Shown here in pieces: positions 26,561 to 36,205 of a stretch of DNA of 64,000 nt; position 1 is the first letter of the stretch; each line of letters opens with the position of its first letter. Below the pieces are notes generated by a model. It was not told the DNA's origin and ran no database searches. It saw nothing but the letters and a program-made list of their open reading frames with translations. Source of the DNA: Pseudomonas putida (lineage in GTDB: Bacteria; Pseudomonadota; Gammaproteobacteria; Pseudomonadales; Pseudomonadaceae). The stretch is taken from assembly GCF_028682635.1 (NCBI RefSeq), contig NZ_JANHLK010000024.1, positions 35,686 to 99,685 on the forward strand. The letters run 5' to 3'. The translations under genes were made by a program, and so were the position numbers.

Positions 26561-28945
26561 TCAGTGAGCAAACAGCGAATTGCCCTTCTGCCCCGCCAGC
26601 TTCTCCGGCTTGATCAGGAACCGCGCCAGTGCCGGCAGCAGCCACAATGCACCGAACATGTTCCACAGCAGCATGAAGGTCAGCATCAGGCCCATGTCAG
26701 CCTGGAACTTGATGGCCGAGAAGATCCAGGTGCACACGCCGATCGCCAGGCACAAACCGGTGAACAGCACAGCCTTGCCGGTGGATTTCAGCGTCTGGTA
26801 GTACGCCTCCTGCAACGGCAGGCCCGCACGCAGGAAGCTTTCCAGGCGGCTGTAGATGTAGATGCCGTAATCCACGCCAATCCCCACACCCAGCGCAACC
26901 ACCGGCAGCGTCGCGACTTTCACGCCGATGCCCATGAAGGCCATCAGGGCGTTGCCCAGCACCGACGTCAGGACCAGTGGCAACACGATGCACAGGGTCG
27001 CCGCCCAGGAACGGAAGGTGATCATGCACATGACCGCGACGCAGATATACACCAGGATCAGGATGGTCAGCTCGGACTTCTTGATCACTTCGTTGGTAGC
27101 CGCCTCGATCCCCGCGTTACCGGCCGCCAGGATGAACTCCAAGTTCTCGGTGTTGTGCTCCTTGGCGAAGTCCTGCACCGCATGCACCGCGCGATCCAGG
27201 GTTTCGGCCTTGTGATCGTTGAGGAACACCAGCACCGGCGCCAATGAACAGCTGTTGTTGTACAGGCCATCGGCACGGGCGATGGAGTTGTTCAACACGT
27301 CCGGGTTACGCGACAGGGTTTCCCATTTCAGGTTGCCCTCGTTCATGCCCTTGATCATCTGCTTGGACACGGTCACCAGGGAAATCGCCGACTGCACACC
27401 CTCGGTGTTCTGCATCTTCCACATCAGCTCGTCGATCGGCGCCATGGCTTCGTAGCGCGAGCAGCCTTCGGACTTGGTCTTGACCATCACCACCAACACG
27501 TCGGAACTGGTGGAGTAGTTGCTGATGATGAAGTTGTTGTCCTTGTTGTAGCGCGAGTCCGGGCGCAGCTCCGGCGCACCCTGGTCGAGGTCACCGATTT
27601 TCAGGTTCTGGCTGTACCACAGGCCGCCACCGAAGGCGACCAGCGCCAGGAGAATGGACACCGGTGCAACTTTGGCGCTGGCAAAGTTCGACAGCAGGCG
27701 CCAGAACGGATGTTCACGCACCGCGTCTTTCTTGCTGCGTTCGACCGCGCGCTTGCTGATGCCAACGTAGGAAATCGCCACCGGCAACAGGATCAGGTTG
27801 GTGAACACGATCACTGCCACACCGATGGAAGCGCCGATGGCCAGCTCGCGAATCACACCGATGTCGATGATCAGCAGCGTGATGAAGCCCACGGCATCGG
27901 CGAGGATCGCGATCATCCCCGGCAGGAACAGTTGGCGGAACGTACGTCGCGCGGCAGTCAGGGCGTTTTCCGCCTCGCTCGATTGCAGGGCGATACCGTT
28001 GATCTTCTGCACACCATGGGAAATACCGATGGCGAAGATCAGGAACGGCACCAGCATCGAGTACGGGTCGAGCCCGAAGCCGAAGAAGTGCATCAACCCC
28101 AGCTGCCAGATCACCGCCACCAGCGTCGTGCTCAACACGGCAACGGTACTGCGCAGGCAGTTGGTGAACCACAGCAGGAGGATCAGGGTGATGACGAAGG
28201 CGATGCCGAAGAACATCACCACCATCACCAGGCCGTCGATCAGGTCGCCGACTTTCTTGGCGAAACCGACGATGTGGATCTTCACGTTCGGGTTCTGTGC
28301 TTCGAACTTGTCGCGGATCTTGTCTTCAAGCTCATGGGAAAACTGGCGGTAGTCCAGCGCCAGCAGCTTGCCCTGGTCCTGCGGGTCCGGGTAGGACTCC
28401 AGCAGCGGGATGTCGACGATGCTCGATTTGAAGTCGTTGGCCACCAACCGCCCGACCTGCCCGGACTTGAGCACGTTGTTGCGCAACAGGTCGAGGCTTT
28501 GCTGGGAGCCGTTGTAGCTCTGCGGGATCACTTCACCGCCAGCGAAACCCTCCTCCGTCACTTCCGTCCAGCGAATGCTCGGACTCCACAGAGACTTGAG
28601 GCCGGAGCGATCGACGCCGGAGATGTAGAACACCTCGTCGTTGATCTGGCGCAGAGTCTCCATGTACTCCTTGGAGAAGATGTCGCCGTCAGTGGCTTCC
28701 ACGGAAATGCGTACGGTGTTGCCCAGGTTTGCCAGATCGTTGCGGTGCTCCATCATCTTTTGAATGAATGGATGCTCGAGCGGGATCATTTTTTCAAAGC
28801 TGGTGGACGGCCGGATCAGCGTCGCCTGCCAGAACAGGAAAATACTCACCAGCAGGCAGATCGTGATGACTGCCGGGCGGTTGTTGAAGATCAGGCGCTC
28901 AAGAAACGTCGCCTTGTCCTGATGAGGTGTGCTTAAGGAAGTCAT
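26561..28945 (-). CDS. RND/MMPL-family exporter
   Basis: A 794-residue inner-membrane protein of the RND superfamily (MMPL branch). Its symmetric halves each have one transmembrane helix, a large periplasmic loop and five further helices. The first helix is near 24-42; clusters lie near 235-400 and 640-780, with the RND-like GISHGVQ and GVGIGVDYGIYIYSRLESF helix-4 signatures. It is shorter than drug-efflux RND pumps, and no membrane-fusion or outer-membrane partner is adjacent. Such proteins move hydrophobic molecules; the substrate is unknown. It is cotranscribed with the YCF48-like gene 28 bases upstream, and AAGG lies about 8 bases before the ATG. Confidence 0.88.
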   Translation of the reverse strand: MTSLSTPHQDKATFLERLIFNNRPAVITICLLVSIFLFWQATLIRPSTSFEKMIPLEHPFIQKMMEHRNDLANLGNTVRISVEATDGDIFSKEYMETLRQINDEVFYISGVDRSGLKSLWSPSIRWTEVTEEGFAGGEVIPQSYNGSQQSLDLLRNNVLKSGQVGRLVANDFKSSIVDIPLLESYPDPQDQGKLLALDYRQFSHELEDKIRDKFEAQNPNVKIHIVGFAKKVGDLIDGLVMVVMFFGIAFVITLILLLWFTNCLRSTVAVLSTTLVAVIWQLGLMHFFGFGLDPYSMLVPFLIFAIGISHGVQKINGIALQSSEAENALTAARRTFRQLFLPGMIAILADAVGFITLLIIDIGVIRELAIGASIGVAVIVFTNLILLPVAISYVGISKRAVERSKKDAVREHPFWRLLSNFASAKVAPVSILLALVAFGGGLWYSQNLKIGDLDQGAPELRPDSRYNKDNNFIISNYSTSSDVLVVMVKTKSEGCSRYEAMAPIDELMWKMQNTEGVQSAISLVTVSKQMIKGMNEGNLKWETLSRNPDVLNNSIARADGLYNNSCSLAPVLVFLNDHKAETLDRAVHAVQDFAKEHNTENLEFILAAGNAGIEAATNEVIKKSELTILILVYICVAVMCMITFRSWAATLCIVLPLVLTSVLGNALMAFMGIGVKVATLPVVALGVGIGVDYGIYIYSRLESFLRAGLPLQEAYYQTLKSTGKAVLFTGLCLAIGVCTWIFSAIKFQADMGLMLTFMLLWNMFGALWLLPALARFLIKPEKLAGQKGNSLFAH

Positions 28946-28973
28946 AGCTGCGCCTTCTTATTATTAACCCGGC

Positions 28974-30026
28974 TCATTTGCCCAGCTCTGCGCCGTTTGG
29001 CGAAGTGGCGCGAACGCCGCCCTGTCCAGCCAGAATCAGATTGCCATTGCCTGCGGCGACCACCGACGACAGCGAGATACGATCGCGACGGTTGAACACG
29101 CTGAAGGTTTCACCGTTGTCGCTGCTGCTGATCACCGATCCGCCGTTGCCAACGATCACGATCGAACCATCGTCAAGCAAGGTCGCGCCGGACAGACCGA
29201 ACTCCAGGTCACCGCGCTCAGCCTTGAGCTCGACTTTTTCCCAGTTGCTGCCGAAATCGGTGGAGCGGTACAGATTGCCGCGCAGGCCATAGGCCAACAG
29301 CGTGTTGGGTTGCGCGGTGCCAATCACACCGAACAGCGAACCTTCATACGGGCCTTCGAGCTTTTCCCAGGTCTGGCCCCAATCGGCGGAGCGGAACATG
29401 CTGCCCTGCTCGCCGACGATGAACAGCCCGGCATCCTTGACTGCGGTGATGGCGTTGAGGTGGAACTGGTCTTCGTTGTCCAGGCGATCGCTGACGTCTT
29501 CCCAGTTTTTCCCGCCGTCGATGGTGGCCATCAGCGCCCCATAGGCACCCACGGCAAAGCCGTTGCTGGCGTCCTGGAACCAGACGTCGAGCAGCGGCGA
29601 TTCGCGTTTGAGATCTTCGAATTGCTTGGTCCAGGTACTACCGCCGTCCTCGCTGGCGAGGATCTGCGCGTCATGACCGACGGCCCAGCCGTGCTTGTCA
29701 TCGACAAAGAACACCGAGGTCAGCAGCTGCCGGGTTGGCACCTTGGCCTGGGTCCAGGTCGCGCCCTGGTCATCGGAATAAAGAATGTGCCCGCGATCCC
29801 CGACCGCCACCAGGCGCTTGCCGGCGTGCACGACATCGAGCACCAGGCTTTTGCTGGCCTTGGCCGATTCAACGGAATAAACAACGTCGGATGCCGGCGC
29901 ATCAGCGGCCAGCACCGGTGCCGACCACACGGCACAGCCCAACAGCGAGAGCGCTGTAGCCAGCAACGCGAACTTGCGCAATGCCGGCGGGCGGCAGATA
30001 CCCACACCCATGACAGGCTCACTCAT
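28974..30026 (-). CDS. Exported YCF48/BNR-repeat protein
   Basis: A 350-residue protein with a signal peptide (helix near 18-34, APVLAADAP cleavage region) and a beta-propeller built of YCF48/BNR repeats, visible as GGSTWTKQ, DQGATWTQ, DGGKNWEDV, DWGQTWEKL and DFGSNWEKV. The fold is related to the photosystem II assembly factor YCF48/HCF136, but a photosynthetic role is excluded here. In pseudomonads, as I recall, this gene type usually sits with an MMPL exporter plus DUF1302 and DUF1329 genes. Only the exporter is present here. It probably acts in the periplasm as a partner of that exporter. Confidence 0.85.
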   Translation of the reverse strand: MSEPVMGVGICRPPALRKFALLATALSLLGCAVWSAPVLAADAPASDVVYSVESAKASKSLVLDVVHAGKRLVAVGDRGHILYSDDQGATWTQAKVPTRQLLTSVFFVDDKHGWAVGHDAQILASEDGGSTWTKQFEDLKRESPLLDVWFQDASNGFAVGAYGALMATIDGGKNWEDVSDRLDNEDQFHLNAITAVKDAGLFIVGEQGSMFRSADWGQTWEKLEGPYEGSLFGVIGTAQPNTLLAYGLRGNLYRSTDFGSNWEKVELKAERGDLEFGLSGATLLDDGSIVIVGNGGSVISSSDNGETFSVFNRRDRISLSSVVAAGNGNLILAGQGGVRATSPNGAELGK

Positions 30027-30331
30027 AGACCTTCCCCCATTATTATTGTTAGGTCGTTCAACCTTTCAGGGCGCCGTAAGGGGTGTTCGCGGGATGACCT
30101 GTTTCAAAGCATAGTCTTGAAACCCGCAATCCAGAGCCCCTTCGGAAGCTGGCTTATCCTATCGGTGTTCTTGAAGGGCTGACAATCGACGGCACGTTAT
30201 GTTTTGTTAACCGCAGGGGGATGGGGGATTTCTGAATGATTGGGTATCAAGTGGGGTGATTGCGCTTTTTTTGGGGGGGTGGTGTACATATCCATTATTC
30301 AGGTAACGGACACTTATGGTTTCGCTCTTAC

Positions 30332-30433
30332 CTGTAGGAGCGAGCTTGCTCGCGATGGAGGTCAACGATGACACGGGAGGCCTGACACCCCACGGCGCTC
30401 TCGGGCTTTTCGCGAGCAGGCTCGCTCCCTCAG
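30332..30433. repeat. REPIN, GGAGCGAGCTTGCTCGC type
   Basis: Inverted REPs at 30332-30358 and 30407-30433 with some arm mismatches. It is in the YCF48-pepN intergenic region. Confidence 0.8.
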
Positions 30434-30436
30434 TTT

Positions 30437-30560
30437 GATCGCAGTACATCTGTGGGAGATGGGTCGCCTATAAGGCAGCCATCGCTGGCAAGCCAGCTCC
30501 TACAGGTTGATCGGCGTACATCTGCGGGAGATATGCCCCCGCAGGGTCCGAGGAACACTG
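30437..30560. repeat. REP with 72-base direct-repeat tail
   Basis: A GATCGCAGTACATCTGTGGG block at 30437 recurs in diverged form at 30509 (GATCGGCGTACATCTGCGGG), 72 bases apart, with a REP (30481-30506) in between. The tail resembles that of the 70-base tandem unit at the right edge of the window. Confidence 0.6.
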
Positions 30561-30577
30561 CGGGAGCAAGACCAACC

Positions 30578-33235
30578 TCAAGCCAGGCTTTTGCTGACCA
30601 CCTCAAACACATCACTGGACAGTTGCCCCGAAGCCCGAATCCGCTCCAGCTCACCTTTCATCAAGGCCTGACGAGCATCATCGTACTTGCGCCAGCGCGT
30701 CAAAGGCGCCAACTGCCGGGACGCAATCTGCGGATTGAAGCCGTTCAACTCAATGACCAGATCCGCCAGGAAGCGATACCCGGAACCATCCGCCGCATGG
30801 AAGTTGATCAGGTTCTGCCCGGCGAACGCGCCGATCAGTGCGCGCACCTTGTTCGGGTTCTTGATGTTGAACGCCGGGTGCTGCATCAATGCCTTGACCC
30901 GATCCAGGCCACCGGGCAGCACACTGCCGGCCTGGACGCTGAACCACTGGTCCATGACCAACGGGTTGTCCTTGAAGTGCTCGGCGAAGCTGGCCAGGGC
31001 CTTGGCCTTCTGTTCTTCGAATGGCGAGTTGACCAGTACGGCAAGCGCAGTCAGGCGTTCGGTCATGTTGTCGCAGGCCTCGAACTGTTCCAGCGTCGCC
31101 GCCAGCACTTCAGGCTTGCCGCTGAGCATCAGGTACGACAGCGCAATGTTCTGCAATGCGCGACGGGCGAAATGCTCGGCTTCGGCCACGTAGGGGGTCT
31201 GCTTGGACAGGTCGCGGTTGGCCTGGTAACGCAGCCACAGGCCTTCGAACAACGCATCGGCCAGTTGCTTGCGGGCAAACTCGCGGGCGGTATGAATCGC
31301 CTCGACATCGGCAACTTCACTGATTTCGGTCAGGTAGGCTTCGCTTGGCAGCGAGAGCATTTCGGCGACCATCGCCTGGTCCAGCGACTCATCCGACAGC
31401 ACGGTACGCAAGGCCGAAACCAGACGCTGATCGAGCACCAGCGCCTCGCCCTTCTGCTGCTGGGCGATCAGTTCCTGCAGCACCTGCACCGACAGTTGCT
31501 GACCCGCATCCCAACGATTGAAGCCGTCGCTGTCGTGCTGCATCAGGAACATCAGTTGGTCACGGTTGTACGGGAAGCTCAGTTTCACCGGCGCCGAGAA
31601 ACCACGCAGCAGCGACGGCAGCGGCTGTTCGGCGATGTCGACGAAGGTGAACGTCTGCTCGGCTTCGGTCACCGAGATCACTCGGGAAGTGCCTTGCGCC
31701 GCCGCTTCACCGGCAAGACGCAGGGCCATTTCACCGCCCTGGCTATCGAGCAGACCGAGTTCGACCGGAATCACGAACGGCAGTTTTTCCATCTTGTCCG
31801 GCGTTGCCGGGCAGCTCTGGCGGAAGGTCAGGCTGTAGGTTTTCGCCGCGGCGTCGTAGGACTCGCTCACCACCAGGCGCGGGGTACCGGCCTGGCTGTA
31901 CCAGCGCTTGAACTGGGACAGGTCGACGCCGTTGGCATCTTCCATGGCCTTGATGAAGTCATCGCAGGTCACGGCCTGGCCGTCATGGCGCTCGAAGTAC
32001 AGGTCGCTGCCTTTACGGAAGCCTTCGGCGCCCAGCAGGGTGTGGATCATGCCGACCACTTCCGAACCCTTTTCGTACACGGTCAGGGTGTAGAAGTTGG
32101 AGATTTCGATGAAGCTGTCTGGACGCACCGCGTGGGCCATGGGACCGGCATCTTCGGCGAACTGGTGAGTACGCAGGTACGCCACGTCCTGGATACGCTT
32201 GACCGTGGCCGAGTTCATGTCGGCGGAGAAGCCGGAATCGCGGAACACGGTGAAACCTTCCTTGAGCGACAACTGGAACCAGTCGCGGCAGGTCACGCGG
32301 TTGCCCGACCAGTTGTGGAAGTATTCGTGGGCTACGATCGCCTCGACCCGCTGGTGCGCGGCGTCGGTGGCGGTTTCGGCCTTGGCCAGCACGGCGCTGG
32401 AGTTGAAGATGTTGAGCCCCTTGTTCTCCATGGCGCCCATGTTGAAGTCGTTCACGGCGACGATCATGAAAATGTCCAGGTCGTACTCGCGACCGTAGAC
32501 CTCTTCGTCCCAGCGCATGGACTTCTTCAGGCTGTTCATGGCGTGCTGGCACTTGTCGATGTTTTCCGGCTCGACATAAATGCGCAGCGCCACGGAGCGC
32601 TGGCTCATGGTGGTGAAGCTGTCTTCGACGCACCACAAATCACCGGCCACCAGCGCAAACAGGTAGGCCGGCTTCTTGAACGGGTCTTCCCAGGTCGCCC
32701 AGTGCCGGCCGTCTTCACCAGGCCCCGAGGCAATCGGGTTGCCGTTGGACAGCAGCACCGGATAGCTGTGCTGCTCGGCGACCACCGTGGTGGTGAACGT
32801 GCTCATCACGTCCGGGCGGTCGAGGTAATAGGTGATCTTGCGGAAGCCCTCGGCCTCGCACTGGGTGCAGAACATCGTGCCGGACTTGTACAGGCCTTCC
32901 AGCGCAGTATTGGTTTCCGGGTGGATGCGCACGCTGGTGTCGACCGTGAACGTGGTGCTGGTCGGCTGCAGGGTCAGGTGATTTTCGGTCAGCTGGTACT
33001 GGGCTGCAGAAAGCTCCTGGTCGGCCAAGGTGACCGACAGCAATTCCAGCTGCTGGCCATCCAGCACCAGCGGCGGCAACCCCGGGCCTCGCTCGGGGTT
33101 GCGGCGCATCACCAGTTGCGCATGGACCAGGCTGTGGTCCTCGAACAACTCGAAGGTCAGGTGCGTTTCGTCGATCAGGTACTCGGGCGCCTGATAGTCC
33201 TTGAGGTAGATCATCTTCGGTTGTTCGGTGCGCAT
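30578..33235 (-). CDS. pepN: Aminopeptidase N
   Basis: An 885-residue M1 zinc aminopeptidase, cytosolic, which removes N-terminal residues from peptides. It carries the GAMEN substrate-binding motif (about 267-271) and the zinc motif HEYFH at 303-307 with the second Glu in LKEGFTVFRD, 18 residues on. The length is that of bacterial PepN. It is the last gene of the nadK-to-pepN operon, beginning 10 bases after the DUF2797 stop. A second ATG seven codons in (MIYLKDYQAPEY) could also serve as the start. Confidence 0.96.
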   Translation of the reverse strand: MRTEQPKMIYLKDYQAPEYLIDETHLTFELFEDHSLVHAQLVMRRNPERGPGLPPLVLDGQQLELLSVTLADQELSAAQYQLTENHLTLQPTSTTFTVDTSVRIHPETNTALEGLYKSGTMFCTQCEAEGFRKITYYLDRPDVMSTFTTTVVAEQHSYPVLLSNGNPIASGPGEDGRHWATWEDPFKKPAYLFALVAGDLWCVEDSFTTMSQRSVALRIYVEPENIDKCQHAMNSLKKSMRWDEEVYGREYDLDIFMIVAVNDFNMGAMENKGLNIFNSSAVLAKAETATDAAHQRVEAIVAHEYFHNWSGNRVTCRDWFQLSLKEGFTVFRDSGFSADMNSATVKRIQDVAYLRTHQFAEDAGPMAHAVRPDSFIEISNFYTLTVYEKGSEVVGMIHTLLGAEGFRKGSDLYFERHDGQAVTCDDFIKAMEDANGVDLSQFKRWYSQAGTPRLVVSESYDAAAKTYSLTFRQSCPATPDKMEKLPFVIPVELGLLDSQGGEMALRLAGEAAAQGTSRVISVTEAEQTFTFVDIAEQPLPSLLRGFSAPVKLSFPYNRDQLMFLMQHDSDGFNRWDAGQQLSVQVLQELIAQQQKGEALVLDQRLVSALRTVLSDESLDQAMVAEMLSLPSEAYLTEISEVADVEAIHTAREFARKQLADALFEGLWLRYQANRDLSKQTPYVAEAEHFARRALQNIALSYLMLSGKPEVLAATLEQFEACDNMTERLTALAVLVNSPFEEQKAKALASFAEHFKDNPLVMDQWFSVQAGSVLPGGLDRVKALMQHPAFNIKNPNKVRALIGAFAGQNLINFHAADGSGYRFLADLVIELNGFNPQIASRQLAPLTRWRKYDDARQALMKGELERIRASGQLSSDVFEVVSKSLA

Positions 33236-33245
33236 GCTGGAGTCC

Positions 33246-34076
33246 TTAACTATGCACGGCGAGCTGATAAGCCGTGTATTTACGAATGTTGATCACGCCG
33301 GTATCGAAGATCAGGTACTGACCCTTGATCCCCATCAGCGTGCCTTCGGCAATCGGGTTCTTGTCCAGGTTGAAGCTGACGATCTTCGCCGGATACTGCT
33401 CGACCGGAAAGCGGATTTCCAGCGGTTCGACGTCGGCAATCGTCTGGATCGCCTGCAGGCCGAATCGTTCCTGCAGTCCTTGCAGACCCTCGGCGCAGCT
33501 GTCGAACAACTGGTCACGGATCTGCGGCAGGTCCACCGACACCGCATCGCCCTTGAGCAAGGCGCGCCAGTTGGTCTTGTCGGCGACCTGGCTGCGGAAC
33601 AGGTCTTCGACGAAGCCTGATTGCTGGCGGGTCGCGACGCGCATGATCGGCAAGGCCTGACTGGCGCCCTGGTCGATCCAGCGGGTCGGCAACTGGGTGG
33701 CGCGGGTGATCCCGACCTTGACCCCGGAGGAATTCGACAGGTACACGATGTGATCGGTCATGCAGAACGTCTGGCCCCACTCCGGCTCCCGGCAGGTGCC
33801 GGCGTCGAAATGGCAGCGTTCCGGGCTCATGATGCACACGTCGCACTGGGCCAGCTTGGTCATGCACGGGTAGCAGTAACCCTGGCTGAAACTGGTCTTG
33901 GTCTTGCGTCCGCAATGGGTGCAGTGAATCGCCCCCAGGTATTCCAGGCGCACCGTGGTGCCGATCAACGGATTGACCGGAACCTCGACGTCGCCCAGGC
34001 GAAACGCATATTGCACGTTCGGCCCGTCCAGGCGCGCCGACATTTTACTGATTGCACCGCGGCCAATCTCGATCAA
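33246..34076 (-). CDS. DUF2797 protein with Cys-rich zinc motifs
   Basis: A 276-residue cytosolic protein of the DUF2797 family. It has zinc-ribbon cysteines CTHC, CYPC and CDVC and a CMTDHIVYL/SGVKVGITR region reminiscent of a GIY-YIG-like fold (SNSSGVKVGITRATQLPTRW). I take the TTG at 34076 as the start: it overlaps the stop of the DUF1315 gene (TTGA) and gives the beginning I remember for this family. ATG 34043 and ATG 34133 are alternatives, the latter with a 60-base overlap. Function unknown; possibly nucleic-acid related. Confidence 0.85.
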   Translation of the reverse strand: MIEIGRGAISKMSARLDGPNVQYAFRLGDVEVPVNPLIGTTVRLEYLGAIHCTHCGRKTKTSFSQGYCYPCMTKLAQCDVCIMSPERCHFDAGTCREPEWGQTFCMTDHIVYLSNSSGVKVGITRATQLPTRWIDQGASQALPIMRVATRQQSGFVEDLFRSQVADKTNWRALLKGDAVSVDLPQIRDQLFDSCAEGLQGLQERFGLQAIQTIADVEPLEIRFPVEQYPAKIVSFNLDKNPIAEGTLMGIKGQYLIFDTGVINIRKYTAYQLAVHS

Positions 34077-34333
34077 TGGATGGCATCCGACTTGAACAGG
34101 ATATTGGGCACTTGAATCGACTTGGAGCTGCATTCCTGCGGGCCCATGTAGCCAGTACGCTCTTCTTCAGGCAGGTTCTTGACTTCCCAGGCGATCATCG
34201 CCTGCAACGACAGTTCGCGTTGTTCGGCGGTGAGCTTGCCACCGTCGGACCATTTACCGATTTCCACCGCCAGTTTCAGGCTCTGGTAGATGTCCGGGGT
34301 GATGTTCTTGATCATTTCGTTGAAAGAGGACAT
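34073..34333 (-). CDS. DUF1315 (YeaC-like) protein
   Basis: An 86-residue soluble protein, starting MSSFNEMIKNITPDIYQSLK and containing GKWSDGGKLTAEQRELSLQA, which matches the YeaC/DUF1315 family of unknown function. GGAG lies 6 bases before the ATG. It sits 34 bases after the rhomboid gene and overlaps the DUF2797 start, so it is part of the nadK-pepN operon. Confidence 0.9.
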   Translation of the reverse strand: MSSFNEMIKNITPDIYQSLKLAVEIGKWSDGGKLTAEQRELSLQAMIAWEVKNLPEEERTGYMGPQECSSKSIQVPNILFKSDAIH

Positions 34334-34367
34334 TGGGTCTCCGCGCTCTTTGAATCACATAACAGTT

Positions 34368-35237
34368 TTAGGCGGCCAGTTTACGGCGGTTGTACAAACC
34401 ACCCAACAAGCCGGTCAAGCATCCGACGAGCAACCCGCCGACGTGGGCCGCGTTGGCAATTTCGCCGAAGCCGATCATCGAGACCAGCCCGGACAGGCAC
34501 AGCAGCAACCATATCAGCATCATCGCCAACACCCCGCGGGGCAGGCGATAGGCGCTGTTCGGCGACAGGACCTGAAAGATCCAGCAGTGCCCGAGCAGGC
34601 CGTACAGCACGCCGGACAAGCCGCCAAACAGGGTCGGGCCGCTGAAAACATACTGGGCATAGTTGGACACGAGGCTGAACAGCAAGGTCAGGCCAATGAG
34701 GTTGACACTGCCCTGACGCGACTCGATGCGCCGCCCCAGCTCCCAATACCACATGCCGTTCATGGCCAGGTGCAGGATGCCGAAGTGGATCAGCATCGGT
34801 GTCACCAGGCGCCACCACTGCCCCGCCGCCAGGCTGTCGGCCAATGGCACGAAATGGATGTACTCGCCGACCACGCGAAAATCGAGAAAGGTCAGCCAGC
34901 GCAATGTAGTCAGGTTATCGCCCAGCAGCGTCAGCGCGCCGACGATCAGGCTCAGCAGCAGCACCGTGGCAGTGGCTTTGCCATGGCGTAGCTGGTCGGC
35001 GAAGTTCGGCCGTCGCATCGTCTGTGCCACCGGAATGTCGAGCTTCTGCTCCGGATCGCCCTCGGGATAACGTTCGTACAGCACCCGCACGTCGTGGCTG
35101 ATGTTTTCCGGCACCCACAGCACCTGCTCGCCCGCTTCCTCGCTGACCCGATGCGGCACCTGCATGCGTTGCAGCAACTTGACGAAACCGCTCAGGTCCA
35201 CCGCCAGCGGCAGGCGCAAGACTGCAATCTTGCTCAT
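34368..35237 (-). CDS. Rhomboid-family intramembrane serine protease (GlpG-like)
   Basis: A 289-residue protein with a soluble N-terminal domain (about 1-90) and six transmembrane helices. The catalytic serine is in GGLSGVLYG and the catalytic histidine in NAAHVGGLLVG; HFGILHLAMNGMWYW is the conserved helix-2 block. Rhomboids cleave transmembrane substrates within the inner membrane. The start at 35237 has GGAGG 6-7 bases upstream and overlaps the stop of the phosphoesterase gene (ATGA), so the two are coupled. Confidence 0.92.
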   Translation of the reverse strand: MSKIAVLRLPLAVDLSGFVKLLQRMQVPHRVSEEAGEQVLWVPENISHDVRVLYERYPEGDPEQKLDIPVAQTMRRPNFADQLRHGKATATVLLLSLIVGALTLLGDNLTTLRWLTFLDFRVVGEYIHFVPLADSLAAGQWWRLVTPMLIHFGILHLAMNGMWYWELGRRIESRQGSVNLIGLTLLFSLVSNYAQYVFSGPTLFGGLSGVLYGLLGHCWIFQVLSPNSAYRLPRGVLAMMLIWLLLCLSGLVSMIGFGEIANAAHVGGLLVGCLTGLLGGLYNRRKLAA

Positions 35238-36205
35238 TGCAGCACCTCCGGTCGCTCGACATCGACCCAGACAAACTTGTGCGGATCGAGCCGGGTTTCC
35301 TGGTCCAGGCGATAGGCCACCAGTTTTCCGTAGAGCACCGCACTGTAGTCCAGGCACGCCAGGTTCGGACGAATCGGTGCCGGTTTGCCGCTGCGCCAGT
35401 AATGGCCGACGAACAGCAACGGTTCGTCGATGCCGTAGCGCAACAGCGTGTTTTTCTCGGTGGACGACAGTGGCGTGCGGGCCACCGGGTCGGGCAAGGC
35501 GTCGGGTTGGAACACGATGTCTCCGTAGGTTTGCGGATCCTCTTCCCAGAATTTGGTGCGGAAGAACGCGCGGGTCAGGCCGTCGCCGCTGGTCATGGTC
35601 AGGCCATGGGGCAGGCGCATGTCGGTGCCGCGCAACAGGCGGTCGAACACGGTGCAGGCGAAACTGCCGGGCACGGCCGAGGACTGGAGGAAGTGCTCAT
35701 CGACACAGCCATCGGGGAACAAGGCCCGCAGCGGCTCGATCAAGCCGGCGTCCCAACAGGCATGCACCACCCGGAAGCGTCCGGCATCGACGAACAGCGG
35801 CAGTTCATAGAACCACTGCTGGAAGTCATGCCAGTCCGCCGGATGGTGTTCGAACTGGGTCAGGGTCTCGTGCAGCAGGCGCGCATGGCGCGGGGTGTGT
35901 TCGCGCACGAACTGCTTGCCGCTGCCAGGCAGCGCCGGGGTGACCCAGCCCAGGGCATTGAATTCGTGGTTGCCCATGATGCACAGCGCCTGGCCGGCCT
36001 CGACCATGTCATGGACGATGTGCAGCGCCTCGCGAATCCGCGGACCGCGGTCGATGATGTCGCCGACGAACACCGCCATGCGCGAGGCATGGCGCCAGAC
36101 GCCCGCTTGCTTGTGGTAACCGAGCCGGTCGAGCAAGTGCTCAAGGGTCAGAGCGCAACCGTGCACGTCACCGATCAGGTCGTAGCTACGCGCGGGATCG
36201 AGCAT
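35234..36205 (-). CDS. Calcineurin-like metallophosphoesterase
   Basis: A 323-residue cytosolic phosphoesterase with all metal motifs: DLIGDVHG near the start, GDIIDRGP, GNHEFNALGW and a later GHYW. It resembles serine/threonine-phosphatase-like and Ap4A-hydrolase-like members; the substrate is unknown. The ATG at 36205 overlaps the nadK stop as TGATG, with GGAGG upstream, so it is tightly coupled to nadK. Confidence 0.9.
   Translation of the reverse strand: MLDPARSYDLIGDVHGCALTLEHLLDRLGYHKQAGVWRHASRMAVFVGDIIDRGPRIREALHIVHDMVEAGQALCIMGNHEFNALGWVTPALPGSGKQFVREHTPRHARLLHETLTQFEHHPADWHDFQQWFYELPLFVDAGRFRVVHACWDAGLIEPLRALFPDGCVDEHFLQSSAVPGSFACTVFDRLLRGTDMRLPHGLTMTSGDGLTRAFFRTKFWEEDPQTYGDIVFQPDALPDPVARTPLSSTEKNTLLRYGIDEPLLFVGHYWRSGKPAPIRPNLACLDYSAVLYGKLVAYRLDQETRLDPHKFVWVDVERPEVLQ

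Larger units (their letters stand above)
30027..30577. other. 550-base intergenic region with REP elements, no gene seen
   Basis: Between the YCF48-like gene and the 3' end of pepN. It holds a REPIN (30332-30433), a 72-base direct repeat with another REP (30437-30560), G-runs near 30218-30282, and a stretch near 30282-30331 (GTGTACATATCC, GGTAACGGACAC) that from memory resembles a dispersed pseudomonad intergenic repeat. The short open frames across it are read through REP sequence and have no coding character. Confidence 0.6.

Noticed and set aside
30207..30449. An 80-codon frame in the YCF48-pepN gap
   Set aside because: It is read through a REPIN (the typical GASLLAKSP translation of REP sequence) and has no ribosome binding site.
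30452..33292. A 946-codon open frame antisense to pepN
   Set aside because: It is a by-product of high G+C codon use opposite pepN, which has every expected motif. The long frame reads through REP sequence at one end and has no recognisable domain.
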